Positions 1 to 5,535 are shown, numbered from the stretch's first letter. The stretch is 32,802 nt of DNA from Candidatus Magasanikiibacteriota bacterium (GCA_016234265.1 JACRFW010000029.1:1-32802), one strand, 5' to 3'. A program made the numbers and translations. The notes: generated by a model from the letters alone, not told the origin.

Positions 1-140
1 ATTGCCTCGTTAATGTCAGAAAAATCTTCGTAGTAGATTAGCTTAGTACAATTGTATTGTTGGGTAAACCCCTCAACCAACTTTTGCTTGTGCTCCGAGA
101 TTCTCCTCTGGATATCATTGGTTACACCAATATATATCAC
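1..140 (-). pseudogene. GIY-YIG endonuclease fragment, 5'-truncated and cut by the window edge
   Basis: Read on the minus strand from a GTG at 140, the frame gives VIYIGVTNDIQRRISEHK, then a stretch ending ..YYEDFSDINEA at the window edge. This matches the small UPF0213-like GIY-YIG proteins: YIG, the conserved Arg of the RR pair, and the EH..K segment are all there. The usual first strand (YYVYIL) that should lie about ten residues before YIG is missing. Upstream the frame reads only IVIVIV and then meets a stop, and the DNA there is the 3' end of the neighbouring protease-like gene. I infer a gene that lost its 5' end, perhaps by a deletion that joined it to the upstream gene. A short functional protein started at the GTG is less likely. 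The C-terminus is outside the window. Confidence 0.6.
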
Positions 141-148
141 TATGACAA

Positions 149-1228
149 TTACAATTCCACCGGCATCGCTTCAATTTCTAACTCTTTATTATTTCTCATT
201 ATTTTTAAACGCACGGTCTTGTCTCCTATAGTATACCACAAATTCTGCTGCGCCATGGGCCGGCCGTTGACTTCCAGAATGATGTCACCCTTTTTGAGCA
301 GGCTTTTTGGAGTTACCACCCGGTTCACCAAAAACCCGGCGACCTGTTCCCCATTCACGAAGAACGGCCGGTCGCCGCTATACCAGCCCTCTACGCCGAG
401 CGTCTGATAGGTGATGCGGGTGCGATCCTCAATGCCGCCTAAGACCCGTGTAAGCGGGGTGATGGGCAGAAGCGCGTTATCATTTACCACCAAGCCGATC
501 AGATTGCCTTGCGCGTCAATGGCGAGCGATCCGTTTTTAAACGGAGCCGCGAGACCGGCGCCGGGTGACGGGACCGCGTCAAGCCGGCTATCGGCAGAAA
601 CGGTTTCGGCAGCGCCGACGGAGAAGGTGGCAAACCATCGCCCCCCCTGACGCACGAACACGTCATCAAATTTCTCCGGCACCTCCGCGAACGTGGCCAC
701 TTTGAACTGTTCCGCCGCGGAAGAAGAATTGACTGATTCAAAACGAGCAATTTTTACGTATATCGCCCCGGATCGTTTATCCGCCAACACTTTGACGGCG
801 CGATAGAGCGTTCCGTTGGGGCCACTGATCGCCCAGTCCCGAAAGCGGCCGTCAAACTGAGGCAGATAAGCAATGAGCCAGCCGGAGGTAACGCCGACAA
901 CGCCGTCAGCGATGTGGTCGGCGGAACTGAGCAACCGGACACCGCCCTGCAGGCTGGATTTTTGATAAAGAGCAAATACCTTTTCCGCCATCCGGCTTAC
1001 GGCTTGATCCTCAACGCTTTGGCGGGCCAGGATGCCCGGATGGCGGGCGCTCAAATAGGTGTCTTCGCTGCCAAACCAGGGCCAAATCCACCCCAGGAGC
1101 ACGGCGGCGCCGGAGACACCGGCGCTTAAACCAAAAAAGGTAGCGACACCGATAATTTTCAGGCGTTGCCACTGATGGTGACGAGACACGCTGCAGACGG
1201 GTGGGGGTAAGTGCGGAGGGAAAGACAT
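149..1228 (-). CDS. Catalytically dead HtrA/DegP-like protein with C-terminal PDZ domain
   Basis: The 359-residue protein has a short cytoplasmic N-terminus, one membrane segment (about residues 25-50), a trypsin-like beta-barrel region (about 80-270) and a PDZ domain (about 280-359, with LLKKGDIILEVNGRPM). The order is that of HtrA/DegS proteases, which sense or degrade misfolded envelope proteins. The catalytic triad is not present. Where HtrA has VTNxHV this protein has GVTSGWLIAYL; the Asp region reads KRSGAIYVKIA; and where the GNSGGP serine loop should be it has SPGAGLAAPFKNGSL. It therefore probably acts as a membrane-anchored binding or scaffold protein rather than a protease. The start at 1228 lies just after a 108-bp repeat on its upstream side. 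Assignment to the family is by domain order and PDZ motif and is moderately sure. Confidence 0.65.
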   Translation of the reverse strand: MSFPPHLPPPVCSVSRHHQWQRLKIIGVATFFGLSAGVSGAAVLLGWIWPWFGSEDTYLSARHPGILARQSVEDQAVSRMAEKVFALYQKSSLQGGVRLLSSADHIADGVVGVTSGWLIAYLPQFDGRFRDWAISGPNGTLYRAVKVLADKRSGAIYVKIARFESVNSSSAAEQFKVATFAEVPEKFDDVFVRQGGRWFATFSVGAAETVSADSRLDAVPSPGAGLAAPFKNGSLAIDAQGNLIGLVVNDNALLPITPLTRVLGGIEDRTRITYQTLGVEGWYSGDRPFFVNGEQVAGFLVNRVVTPKSLLKKGDIILEVNGRPMAQQNLWYTIGDKTVRLKIMRNNKELEIEAMPVEL

Positions 1229-1242
1229 ATATTTTTTATGTT

Positions 1243-1350
1243 GTCATCCTGAACGAATGTGAAGGATCTTCAAATTATGCGTCGCCAATCGCGTATGGTA
1301 AGGGCATAAGCGGAAGATTCTTCTCCCGACTGAGTCGGGATCTGAATGAC
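1243..1350. repeat. MITE-like intergenic repeat, copy 1 (108 bp)
   Basis: The element starts GTCATCCTGAA and ends TCTGAATGAC, which are imperfect inverted repeats. Inside, GAAGGATCTTC and GAAGATTCTTC form a second inverted pair. A CCCGAC-tga-GTCGGG hairpin sits near the right end. It is related to copies at 16441-16538 and 30097-30204. It lies between two minus-strand genes, about 14 bases from the start codon of the PDZ protein and directly after the stop codon of the membrane protein. Confidence 0.8.
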
Positions 1351-1352
1351 AT

Positions 1353-2153
1353 TTACTTCCAACGGGCTATAAAAATGAGAAACAGCGTGAACAGAAGCGC
1401 ATTCGCGCTCAGGAAAAAACGCTGACGGCGCCAGTTAATGCCTTCGGCCGTTTGGGAAAAACGGAGTAATAGCCACAGCAGATACCACAGCCATACCACC
1501 ACCAGGCCGCTTACCAGATACCCCAGGGGCCAGAGAGCGACGCAATAGGATATTTCAAAAATGACGAGACCGAGCACGCCGCTAGAAAACCAAAAATTTT
1601 TTCCATACGACAGACCATACTCGCGCCACCACCACCAACTGACGGCCACAGTGACGACGGCGGCCGTGAGCCCAACCGAGAGGCGGAGAAAATTCGTGTC
1701 CGCCACCCCAAACGCGCTGAGAGCAAAAGCGCCCGACCAGAAACCGGCCAGCGCGAACACGCTCATGAGGAACCGCCAACGGCGCTCGGGCTTCGCAAAC
1801 ATTGACAGCTGATCGGCGTGCTCCGGAATGAGGAGAAAACTCACGAGCGGAACCAATAAAATGATACCTTTAACGAGGTAGCGAGCCAGAGCGCTATCAA
1901 CAAAGATAATAAAAAATAAAGCGCCCAGATTAAACACCGCGAGAGTGGCCCAATGCCGCAGACGACTCAAAAACGGCGGATAGTACATACACTCAACAAG
2001 AGCGAACCACCACACGGCGCGGAACAGCCACCAGATTCCGAAGAGCCAGAGCGTGCCAATACGCCCTACCCACCATATTAAAACCAACCCAAAGAGCAAA
2101 TCTAGGGCGGCAGCTAATTTGGGGTGAAAAGAAATTGGTGTGCGCAGTGACAT
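1353..2153 (-). CDS. Polytopic membrane protein, Trp-rich, unknown function
   Basis: This encodes about 266 residues starting at MSLRTPISF. A longer TTG start at 2192 is possible but would only add 13 residues and reach into the divergent smpB promoter region. The protein has at least seven hydrophobic segments, separated by short basic loops (for example KPERRWRF and NWRRQRFF), and is unusually rich in Trp, with a run of four Trp near residue 180. I see no transporter or enzyme motif and do not recognise the family. It is transcribed away from smpB. Its stop codon abuts a MITE-like repeat, so the downstream PDZ gene may not be in the same transcript. Confidence 0.75.
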   Translation of the reverse strand: MSLRTPISFHPKLAAALDLLFGLVLIWWVGRIGTLWLFGIWWLFRAVWWFALVECMYYPPFLSRLRHWATLAVFNLGALFFIIFVDSALARYLVKGIILLVPLVSFLLIPEHADQLSMFAKPERRWRFLMSVFALAGFWSGAFALSAFGVADTNFLRLSVGLTAAVVTVAVSWWWWREYGLSYGKNFWFSSGVLGLVIFEISYCVALWPLGYLVSGLVVVWLWYLLWLLLRFSQTAEGINWRRQRFFLSANALLFTLFLIFIARWK

Positions 2154-2206
2154 AATTTCGTAGTGGGAAGTATATACCAACAGCGCGGCCAAAGCAACTT
2201 TACCCG

Positions 2207-2234
2207 TTGCAGTTTAGCTAAATTATGCTACAAT
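2207..2234 (+). promoter_or_regulatory. smpB promoter, leaderless type
   Basis: TTGCAG (2207-2212) and TACAAT (2229-2234) are separated by 16 bases. The -10 box ends eight bases before the smpB ATG at 2243, so transcription should begin at or within about two bases of the start codon. No Shine-Dalgarno site can fit. Confidence 0.65.
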
Positions 2235-2242
2235 GGGCGCAT

Positions 2243-2683
2243 ATGGCTACTCTCGCTGACAACAAAAAAGCCCTCTTTGATTATGAAATTCTGGAAGACT
2301 ACGAGGCCGGCATTGCGCTGTCCGGCCCCGAGGTCAAAGCGGTCAAAAATGGCCAGATAAACCTTAAAGGTAGTTATGTGGTCTTTGCGGGGGGCAACCC
2401 AACGCTCCTCAACGCGCACATCTCCCCCTATGCATTTGCGGGTAAATTAGCCGACTACGATCCAACGGCTAGCCGCCGCCTCCTGCTCAAAAAACGCGAA
2501 ATCAATTATTTACGCGGGAAATTGGAGGAAAGAGGCTTGACAATCGTCCCTTTAAGCGTGTATACTTCCGGACACCTTATAAAGGTAAAGATCGGCTTGG
2601 CTAAGGGAAAACAGCTCCACGACAAGCGCGAAACGATCAAAAAACGAGATCTTGACCGCGAGGTTAGACGAGAGACAGAATAA
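2243..2683 (+). CDS. smpB: SsrA-binding protein SmpB
   Basis: SmpB binds the tRNA-like domain of tmRNA and delivers it to stalled ribosomes for trans-translation. The 146-residue product shows the family core: NKKALFDYEILEDYEAG, LSGPEVKAVKNGQINLKGSY, the HISPY segment, and LLLKKREINYLRG. Near the C-terminus GLAKGKQLHDKRETIKKRD gives the basic tail that enters the mRNA channel. The usual length is about 150. The start MATLAD at 2243 fits the family; a start at 2225 would lie inside the -10 region. The tmRNA gene follows 81 bases downstream, so both parts of the rescue system are together. Its TAA stop is the first base triplet of a perfect inverted repeat. Confidence 0.96.
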   Translation: MATLADNKKALFDYEILEDYEAGIALSGPEVKAVKNGQINLKGSYVVFAGGNPTLLNAHISPYAFAGKLADYDPTASRRLLLKKREINYLRGKLEERGLTIVPLSVYTSGHLIKVKIGLAKGKQLHDKRETIKKRDLDREVRRETE

Positions 2684-2761
2684 GCAGCTTAAGCAGAGTA
2701 GGCAGAGTAAGCAAGCAATTGCTTAATGTGCTTAAGTTGCTTGCCTTGCTTAAGCTGCTTA
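2681..2761. repeat. Long hairpin between smpB and ssrA
   Basis: Two perfect 15-bp arms, TAAGCAGCTTAAGCA (2681-2695) and its reverse complement (2747-2761), enclose further repeats of AGCAG/GCAAGCAA type that can extend the stem. The left arm contains the smpB stop codon and the right arm ends four bases before the tmRNA 5' end. It has no U-tract and so is not a standard terminator. It could be a processing site for tmRNA maturation or an mRNA 3' stabiliser. Confidence 0.85.
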
Positions 2762-2764
2762 ACT

Positions 2765-3176
2765 GGGAGTGACCGGTTTCGACAGGAAAGAGTTCTTTAA
2801 CTTGCATACCGTGACTGTCCATAGCCACGTAAATTGTATGGACACTATAGTAAGTGCAAACTTTCTATCAAAAGTAAAAGCTAGTGTTGCCAATTTGGCC
2901 AACGCCTTCGCTTTTGCTCCGGCAATGGCTTAATAGCCGTTACCCATCGAACGCATAAGGCTTCGTAGTGCGACCTCGGTGTAACCCACGAAGCGTAGCG
3001 ACCGTCTCTGCGCTTACAGACCGGCTCGTGAATCCGCCAACCGGCGGACCTTAAGCTAGGTTGCTGGCGTTTTGTTCATTTTCTGACCAGCAATTGAAAT
3101 ACCAAAGTGAACTGAGTATGGAGATAGTTACGGAAACCTTTCTTGGACGCGAGTTCAACTCTCGCCACTTCCACCA
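2765..3176 (+). ncRNA. ssrA: tmRNA (transfer-messenger RNA)
   Basis: The 5' end GGGAGTGACCGGTTTCGACAG carries the tmRNA signature GGTTTCGACAG. The 3' end has the T-arm GAGTTCAACTC, then CACTTCC and an encoded ACCA. GGGAGTG (2765-2771) pairs with CACTTCC to form a seven-pair acceptor stem with one G-U. It is a one-piece tmRNA of 412 nt. The resume codon is GCA at 2856, after the TAGTAAGT element, and the tag reading frame runs to TAATAG at 2931. The tag has 25 residues including the resume Ala and ends FAFAPAMA rather than the common ALAA. A TCCGCC-aacc-GGCGGA palindrome lies at 3033-3048, in the pseudoknot region. The 3' end is eight bases before the infC start codon. Confidence 0.95.
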
Positions 3177-3184
3177 AAAAAATT

Positions 3185-3730
3185 ATGCGCATCACCCACC
3201 GCCGTAAAAAAGAAGAACCAAAGAAGCTGTACCTCTTTAACCTGGGCATCACTTCTCCCGAAGTTTTGGTGCTGGACAAAGCGGGAGCCAATTTGGGTGT
3301 CATGAAAACCAGCGCGGCCCTGGCCTTGGCTCAAGAGCAGGGCGTTGATCTGGTGGAGATCAACCCAAAGTCCACCCCGCCGGTCGCGAAGATCATTGAT
3401 TTTGGACAATTCCGCTACACCCAAGAAAAAGAAGCACGCATTGCCAAAGCCCACCAGCATGTGGTAGAAATCAAAGGCGTGCGATTGTCACTGCGCATTG
3501 GGACGCACGATCTGGAGATTCGCAAAACCCAAACCTTAAAATTTTTAAATGACGGCAACAAGGTTAAAATAGAAATAATCCTGCGCGGCCGGGAAAATCA
3601 ACAAGCGGGTATGGCGTTTGACATGATCAAAAAATTTGTCGCTGACGTGCACGCCCTGGTGCCGGTCCGCTCCGAGCAAGCGGCGGAAAAACAAGCAAAC
3701 AAGGTAACCACGATCATTGCTAAAGCTTAA
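3185..3730 (+). CDS. infC: Translation initiation factor IF-3
   Basis: IF-3 binds the 30S subunit, blocks 50S joining and checks the start codon. The 181-residue product has the N-domain (about 15-85, with LGVMKTSAALALAQEQGVDL and INPKSTPPVAKIIDFGQFRY), a Lys-rich linker, and the C-domain (about 95-175, with EIKGVRLSLRIGTHDLEIR and LNDGNKVKIEIILRGRE). Length is as expected. The start is the ATG at 3185; earlier codons would fall inside tmRNA. It lies eight bases after the tmRNA 3' end, with no room for a separate promoter, so it is probably read from the same transcript and freed by tmRNA 3' processing. rpmI and rplT follow in the classical order. Confidence 0.96.
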   Translation: MRITHRRKKEEPKKLYLFNLGITSPEVLVLDKAGANLGVMKTSAALALAQEQGVDLVEINPKSTPPVAKIIDFGQFRYTQEKEARIAKAHQHVVEIKGVRLSLRIGTHDLEIRKTQTLKFLNDGNKVKIEIILRGRENQQAGMAFDMIKKFVADVHALVPVRSEQAAEKQANKVTTIIAKA

Positions 3731-3745
3731 TTGCTAAACAAATGT

Positions 3746-3943
3746 ATGCCTAAATTAAAGACCCACCAAGCCACCGCTAAACGGTTCAAGAGAACCAAAA
3801 CCGGAAAAATTATGAAACGCACCGCGGGGCAAAACCATTTCAACGCCCGTGAAAGCGGCAAAGTGGGCCGCAACAAAAAATCCGATGTGGTGACGAGTAC
3901 CCGGCTCAACCGCATCATGCAGATCAATTTACCAAATTCCTAA
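3746..3943 (+). CDS. rpmI: 50S ribosomal protein bL35
   Basis: The 65-residue basic protein begins MPKLKTHQATAKRFKRTKTG, followed by KIMKRTAGQNHF and KSDVV, as in bL35. This small protein sits in the 50S subunit near the 23S rRNA core. The start is MPKLK at 3746; the five codons before it in the same frame are not conserved in the family. It lies between infC and rplT, the usual order of the IF3-L35-L20 operon, with 15 and 12 base gaps. Confidence 0.95.
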   Translation: MPKLKTHQATAKRFKRTKTGKIMKRTAGQNHFNARESGKVGRNKKSDVVTSTRLNRIMQINLPNS

Positions 3944-3955
3944 TTCCTATCTACT

Positions 3956-4300
3956 ATGACACGCATTAAGGGCGGCCTGCTCCACGCCAAACGCCGCCGC
4001 GGCATTCTCAAGCATACCAAGGGATACAAATGGGGCCGCAAGTCCAAAATTAAGGTGGCCAAAGTGGCCAAGATGAAAGCTGGAGCCCACGCTTTTGTCG
4101 GCCGCCGCACCAAAAAGCGAGTGAATCGCCAGCTCTGGAACGTGCGCATCAATGCCGCTGTGCGCGATCTCGGTTTAAGCTACAGCAAACTCATCGGTCT
4201 TCTCAAGAAAAAACAGATTGGCTTGGACCGCAAAATACTCTCCACCATTGCGGAAAAGTACCCCGCTTTGTTCAAAAAAATCGTAGAAACCGCCCGCTAA
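3956..4300 (+). CDS. rplT: 50S ribosomal protein bL20
   Basis: The 114-residue protein has the bL20 layout: a very basic extended N-terminus (MTRIKGGLLHAKRRRGILK, GYKWGRKSKIKVAK) and a globular C-terminal half (RRTKKRVNRQLWNVRINAAV, LSYSKLIGLLKKKQIGLDRK). It binds 23S rRNA early in 50S assembly and, in other bacteria, represses its own operon. I could not identify a clear L20 operator here. The gene ends 19 bases before the -35 box of the next transcription unit. Confidence 0.96.
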   Translation: MTRIKGGLLHAKRRRGILKHTKGYKWGRKSKIKVAKVAKMKAGAHAFVGRRTKKRVNRQLWNVRINAAVRDLGLSYSKLIGLLKKKQIGLDRKILSTIAEKYPALFKKIVETAR

Positions 4301-4319
4301 ATTATCCACACGATTCCGG

Positions 4320-4347
4320 TTGACAGGCGAAAAAAATCTGCTATAAT
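4320..4347 (+). promoter_or_regulatory. Strong sigma70-type promoter in front of a candidate RNA gene
   Basis: TTGACA (4320-4325) and TATAAT (4342-4347) match consensus exactly with a 16-base spacer. No open reading frame follows; transcription from about 4354 would give the structured RNA described next. Confidence 0.8.
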
Positions 4348-4353
4348 CACCCT

Positions 4354-4501
4354 GTTGCCATAAAGGCCTTGAAAGTGTTTGGCATGTGGTGGAAGCGCCC
4401 CCTCCTTCGCTTCTTGCCTATTGCCGAGCACTTCCAGGGCCTTTTTGTTACTCGCCCAAAATCTACGGGCTCAAGCCAAGTAGATTTTGCAGGGAGTAAC
4501 A
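4354..4501 (+). ncRNA. Candidate structured small RNA of unknown family
   Basis: After a consensus promoter there is no coding frame but two strong stem-loops. Hairpin A (4365-4441) pairs GGCC-TTG-AAGTG-GGCA with TGCC-CACTT-CAG-GGCC and contains an inner GAAGCG/CGCTTC stem. It is followed by TTTTT, so it may also end a short (about 90 nt) transcript. Hairpin B (4446-4501) pairs TGTTACTC with GAGTAACA and, inside it, AAAATCTAC with GTAGATTTT. It lacks the GGAAGCAGCC-type apical loop of SRP RNA and the GAAAGTCCGGGC region of RNase P RNA. Its length and shape do not fit 6S RNA. Alternatives are the rplT operon terminator plus a leftover promoter, or an attenuator. No family is claimed. Confidence 0.5.
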
Positions 4502-4519
4502 ATCCGCCGCAGGCGGATT
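4501..4519. repeat. Short palindrome AATCCGCC-gca-GGCGGATT
   Basis: A perfect 8-bp inverted repeat with a three-base loop. The same TCCGCC/GGCGGA core recurs at 3033-3048 (inside tmRNA) and 32723-32738, so it is one member of a dispersed palindrome family. Confidence 0.75.
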
Positions 4520-4536
4520 CAGGGCTAAAAACAGGA

Positions 4537-4565
4537 TTGACATAATAGACAAATTTCGATATACT
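4537..4565 (+). promoter_or_regulatory. tRNA-Asp promoter
   Basis: TTGACA (4537-4542) and TATACT (4560-4565) with a 17-base spacer. The predicted start near 4572 lies before the duplicated tRNA fragment at 4588-4600, so the primary transcript should carry both the fragment and the full tRNA. Confidence 0.75.
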
Positions 4566-4587
4566 TTGAGTCACCATAACATTATTA

Positions 4588-4646
4588 TTTGGGTCGGTAG
4601 CCCGCCTCATCGGCGGGTGTGCCGAAGAGGCACAATCAATACTTTT
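4588..4646 (+). repeat. Duplicated 5' end of tRNA-Asp followed by a palindromic insert
   Basis: TTTGGGTCGGTAG at 4588-4600 repeats the last three upstream bases and nucleotides 1-10 of the intact tRNA-Asp, which begins at 4647. Between the two copies is an insert that begins CCCGCC-tcatc-GGCGGG and continues with a TGCC-gaaga-GGCA stem. The fragment stops exactly after tRNA nucleotide 10. The same arrangement is found at tRNA-Gln (28032-28106). Confidence 0.8.
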
Positions 4647-4724
4647 GGGTCGGTAGATCAACTTGGTTAGATCGTCTCCCTGTCACGGAGAAGGTTGCGG
4701 GTTCGAGTCCCGTCCGACCCGCCA
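4647..4724 (+). tRNA. tRNA-Asp (GTC), CCA encoded
   Basis: GGGTCGG (4647-4653) pairs with CCGACCC (4714-4720), followed by G and CCA. The anticodon loop CTGTCAC gives GTC, and the T-arm has GGTTCGAGTCC. All arms of a normal cloverleaf are present. The discriminator is G73, as expected for Asp. It has its own promoter and a U-tract terminator. Confidence 0.96.
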
Positions 4725-4729
4725 AATGC

Positions 4730-4759
4730 GGCTTTGTATGAACAAGGCCTTTTTTATTT
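4730..4759 (+). terminator. Rho-independent terminator of tRNA-Asp
   Basis: GGCTTTGT (4730-4737) pairs with ACAAGGCC (4742-4749), with one G-U pair, over a four-base loop and is followed by TTTTTTATTTT. Confidence 0.85.
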
Positions 4760-4786
4760 TGTTCGTGTTTTATCCACAGGTATATA

Positions 4787-4818
4787 TTGACACCAGTATT
4801 CCAATATATATTGGAATA
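4787..4818 (+). promoter_or_regulatory. arsR promoter region with palindromic operator
   Basis: A TTGACA box (4787-4792) is followed at once by a perfect 22-bp palindrome at 4797-4818 (half site TATTCCAATAT). Possible -10 boxes (TATATT 4807-4812, TATAGT 4817-4822) lie inside or at the edge of the palindrome, though their spacing from the -35 is not ideal. ArsR/SmtB repressors bind AT-rich inverted repeats of this kind between or over promoter boxes, so this is probably the autoregulatory operator for the gene at 4849. Confidence 0.7.
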
Positions 4819-4848
4819 TAGTAATATTCTACTAGAAGTACCATCTAT

Positions 4849-5148
4849 ATGAAACCAAGCTATAAAAAAATCCCCCTCAAGCCAGAAATGGTGAGAAAGG
4901 CTCGTCTTATTGAGTTGGCAGGTGACCCCACTCGCCTGCGTATTTTATGCTTTATGTTTGAGTATGGGGAGGCTTGTGTTTCTGACATCGCCGAAAGCCT
5001 GGATATGAGTGTCAATGCTGTTTCACACCATCTGCAAATCATGCGTGATAACGGTTATTTTGAAACTGAACGGGTGGGCAGTATGATTTGTTACAAGCTT
5101 ATTCGAAACGAATTTACCAAACAACTCGAAAAACTCATTTGTAGCTAA
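4849..5148 (+). CDS. ArsR/SmtB-family metal- or stress-responsive repressor
   Basis: The 99-residue protein has the ArsR winged helix: LAGDPTRLRILCFMF (about 24-38), the HTH ACVSDIAESLDMSVNAVSHH (42-61) and the wing VGSMICYKL. Members bind operator DNA as dimers and release it on binding metal or on thiol change. EACVSDIAESL aligns with the metal-binding alpha3 segment of ArsR/CadC (ELCVCD), but only the first Cys (C43) is kept and the second is Ser. Other Cys are C34, C81 and C98, so a different Cys set may sense the signal. It leads a set of same-strand genes for glutaredoxin, Cys-rich peptides, CcdA and a TlpA-like protein, and a perfect palindrome lies in its promoter. The ligand cannot be named from sequence. 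Confidence 0.9.
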   Translation: MKPSYKKIPLKPEMVRKARLIELAGDPTRLRILCFMFEYGEACVSDIAESLDMSVNAVSHHLQIMRDNGYFETERVGSMICYKLIRNEFTKQLEKLICS

Positions 5149-5174
5149 ACAATTTTATTTTTGATTATTCGCCT

Positions 5175-5420
5175 ATGTCGAATATACCGAAAGTTCTTAT
5201 CTACACCACGCCTACTTGCGGCTTCTGCAAAATGACCAAAGCCTTTTTTAAGGAAAACAATGTCGCTTATACCGAAATAGACGTGGCAGCCGACCAGGCA
5301 GCCGCGGAGGAAATGATCAATCGCTCGGGCCAACAGGGCGTGCCGGTCATTGATATTGACGGACAGATGGTACTCGGTTTTGATAAATCCAAGCTCAGCC
5401 AGCTACTCGGTATCAAATAA
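5175..5420 (+). CDS. Glutaredoxin-like protein (NrdH/YruB type), CGFC active site
   Basis: The 81-residue protein is a single thioredoxin fold: strand VLIYTTPTC, active site CGFC (C15, C18), FFKENNVAYTEIDV, the cis-Pro loop QGVPVIDIDG and the C-terminal KLSQLLGI helix. It should reduce disulfides in the cytoplasm, taking electrons from thioredoxin reductase or glutathione-like thiols. It lies 26 bases after the ArsR-type gene and is probably co-transcribed with it. Glutaredoxins of this short type are common in CPR and elsewhere; the specific substrate is unknown, but linkage to metal-type regulation and to CcdA suggests thiol homeostasis under metal or oxidative stress. Confidence 0.92.
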   Translation: MSNIPKVLIYTTPTCGFCKMTKAFFKENNVAYTEIDVAADQAAAEEMINRSGQQGVPVIDIDGQMVLGFDKSKLSQLLGIK

Positions 5421-5451
5421 TAAGAGGATTTATTTTTTAACATGTACTACT

Positions 5452-5535
5452 ATGACCTGCACTCAATGCGGCCATGAACACACCAATGGGGACGGAAGCT
5501 GCACCTGTGGCTGCACCGCTAAAGTTGGGGCGTAA
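5452..5535 (+). CDS. Cys-rich 27-residue metallothionein-like peptide
   Basis: ATG at 5452 opens a 27-codon frame with CTQCGHEH near the N-terminus and CTCGC in the middle, giving C3, C6, C17, C19, C21 plus H8 and H10. Five Cys and two His in 27 residues, in CxxC, HxH and CxCxC patterns, look like a small metal-binding peptide. It begins 31 bases after the glutaredoxin stop, behind an AAGAGGAT sequence that is rather far upstream (about 23 bases), so translation may be weak or the start uncertain. It sits in an ArsR-led cluster, which supports a metal role. It does not match a known metallothionein that I recognise. Confidence 0.6.
   Translation: MTCTQCGHEHTNGDGSCTCGCTAKVGA

Noticed and set aside
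4354-4501. SRP RNA, 6S RNA or RNase P RNA
   Set aside because: The SRP apical loop, the 6S open-bubble layout with pairing ends, and RNase P conserved segments are not seen.
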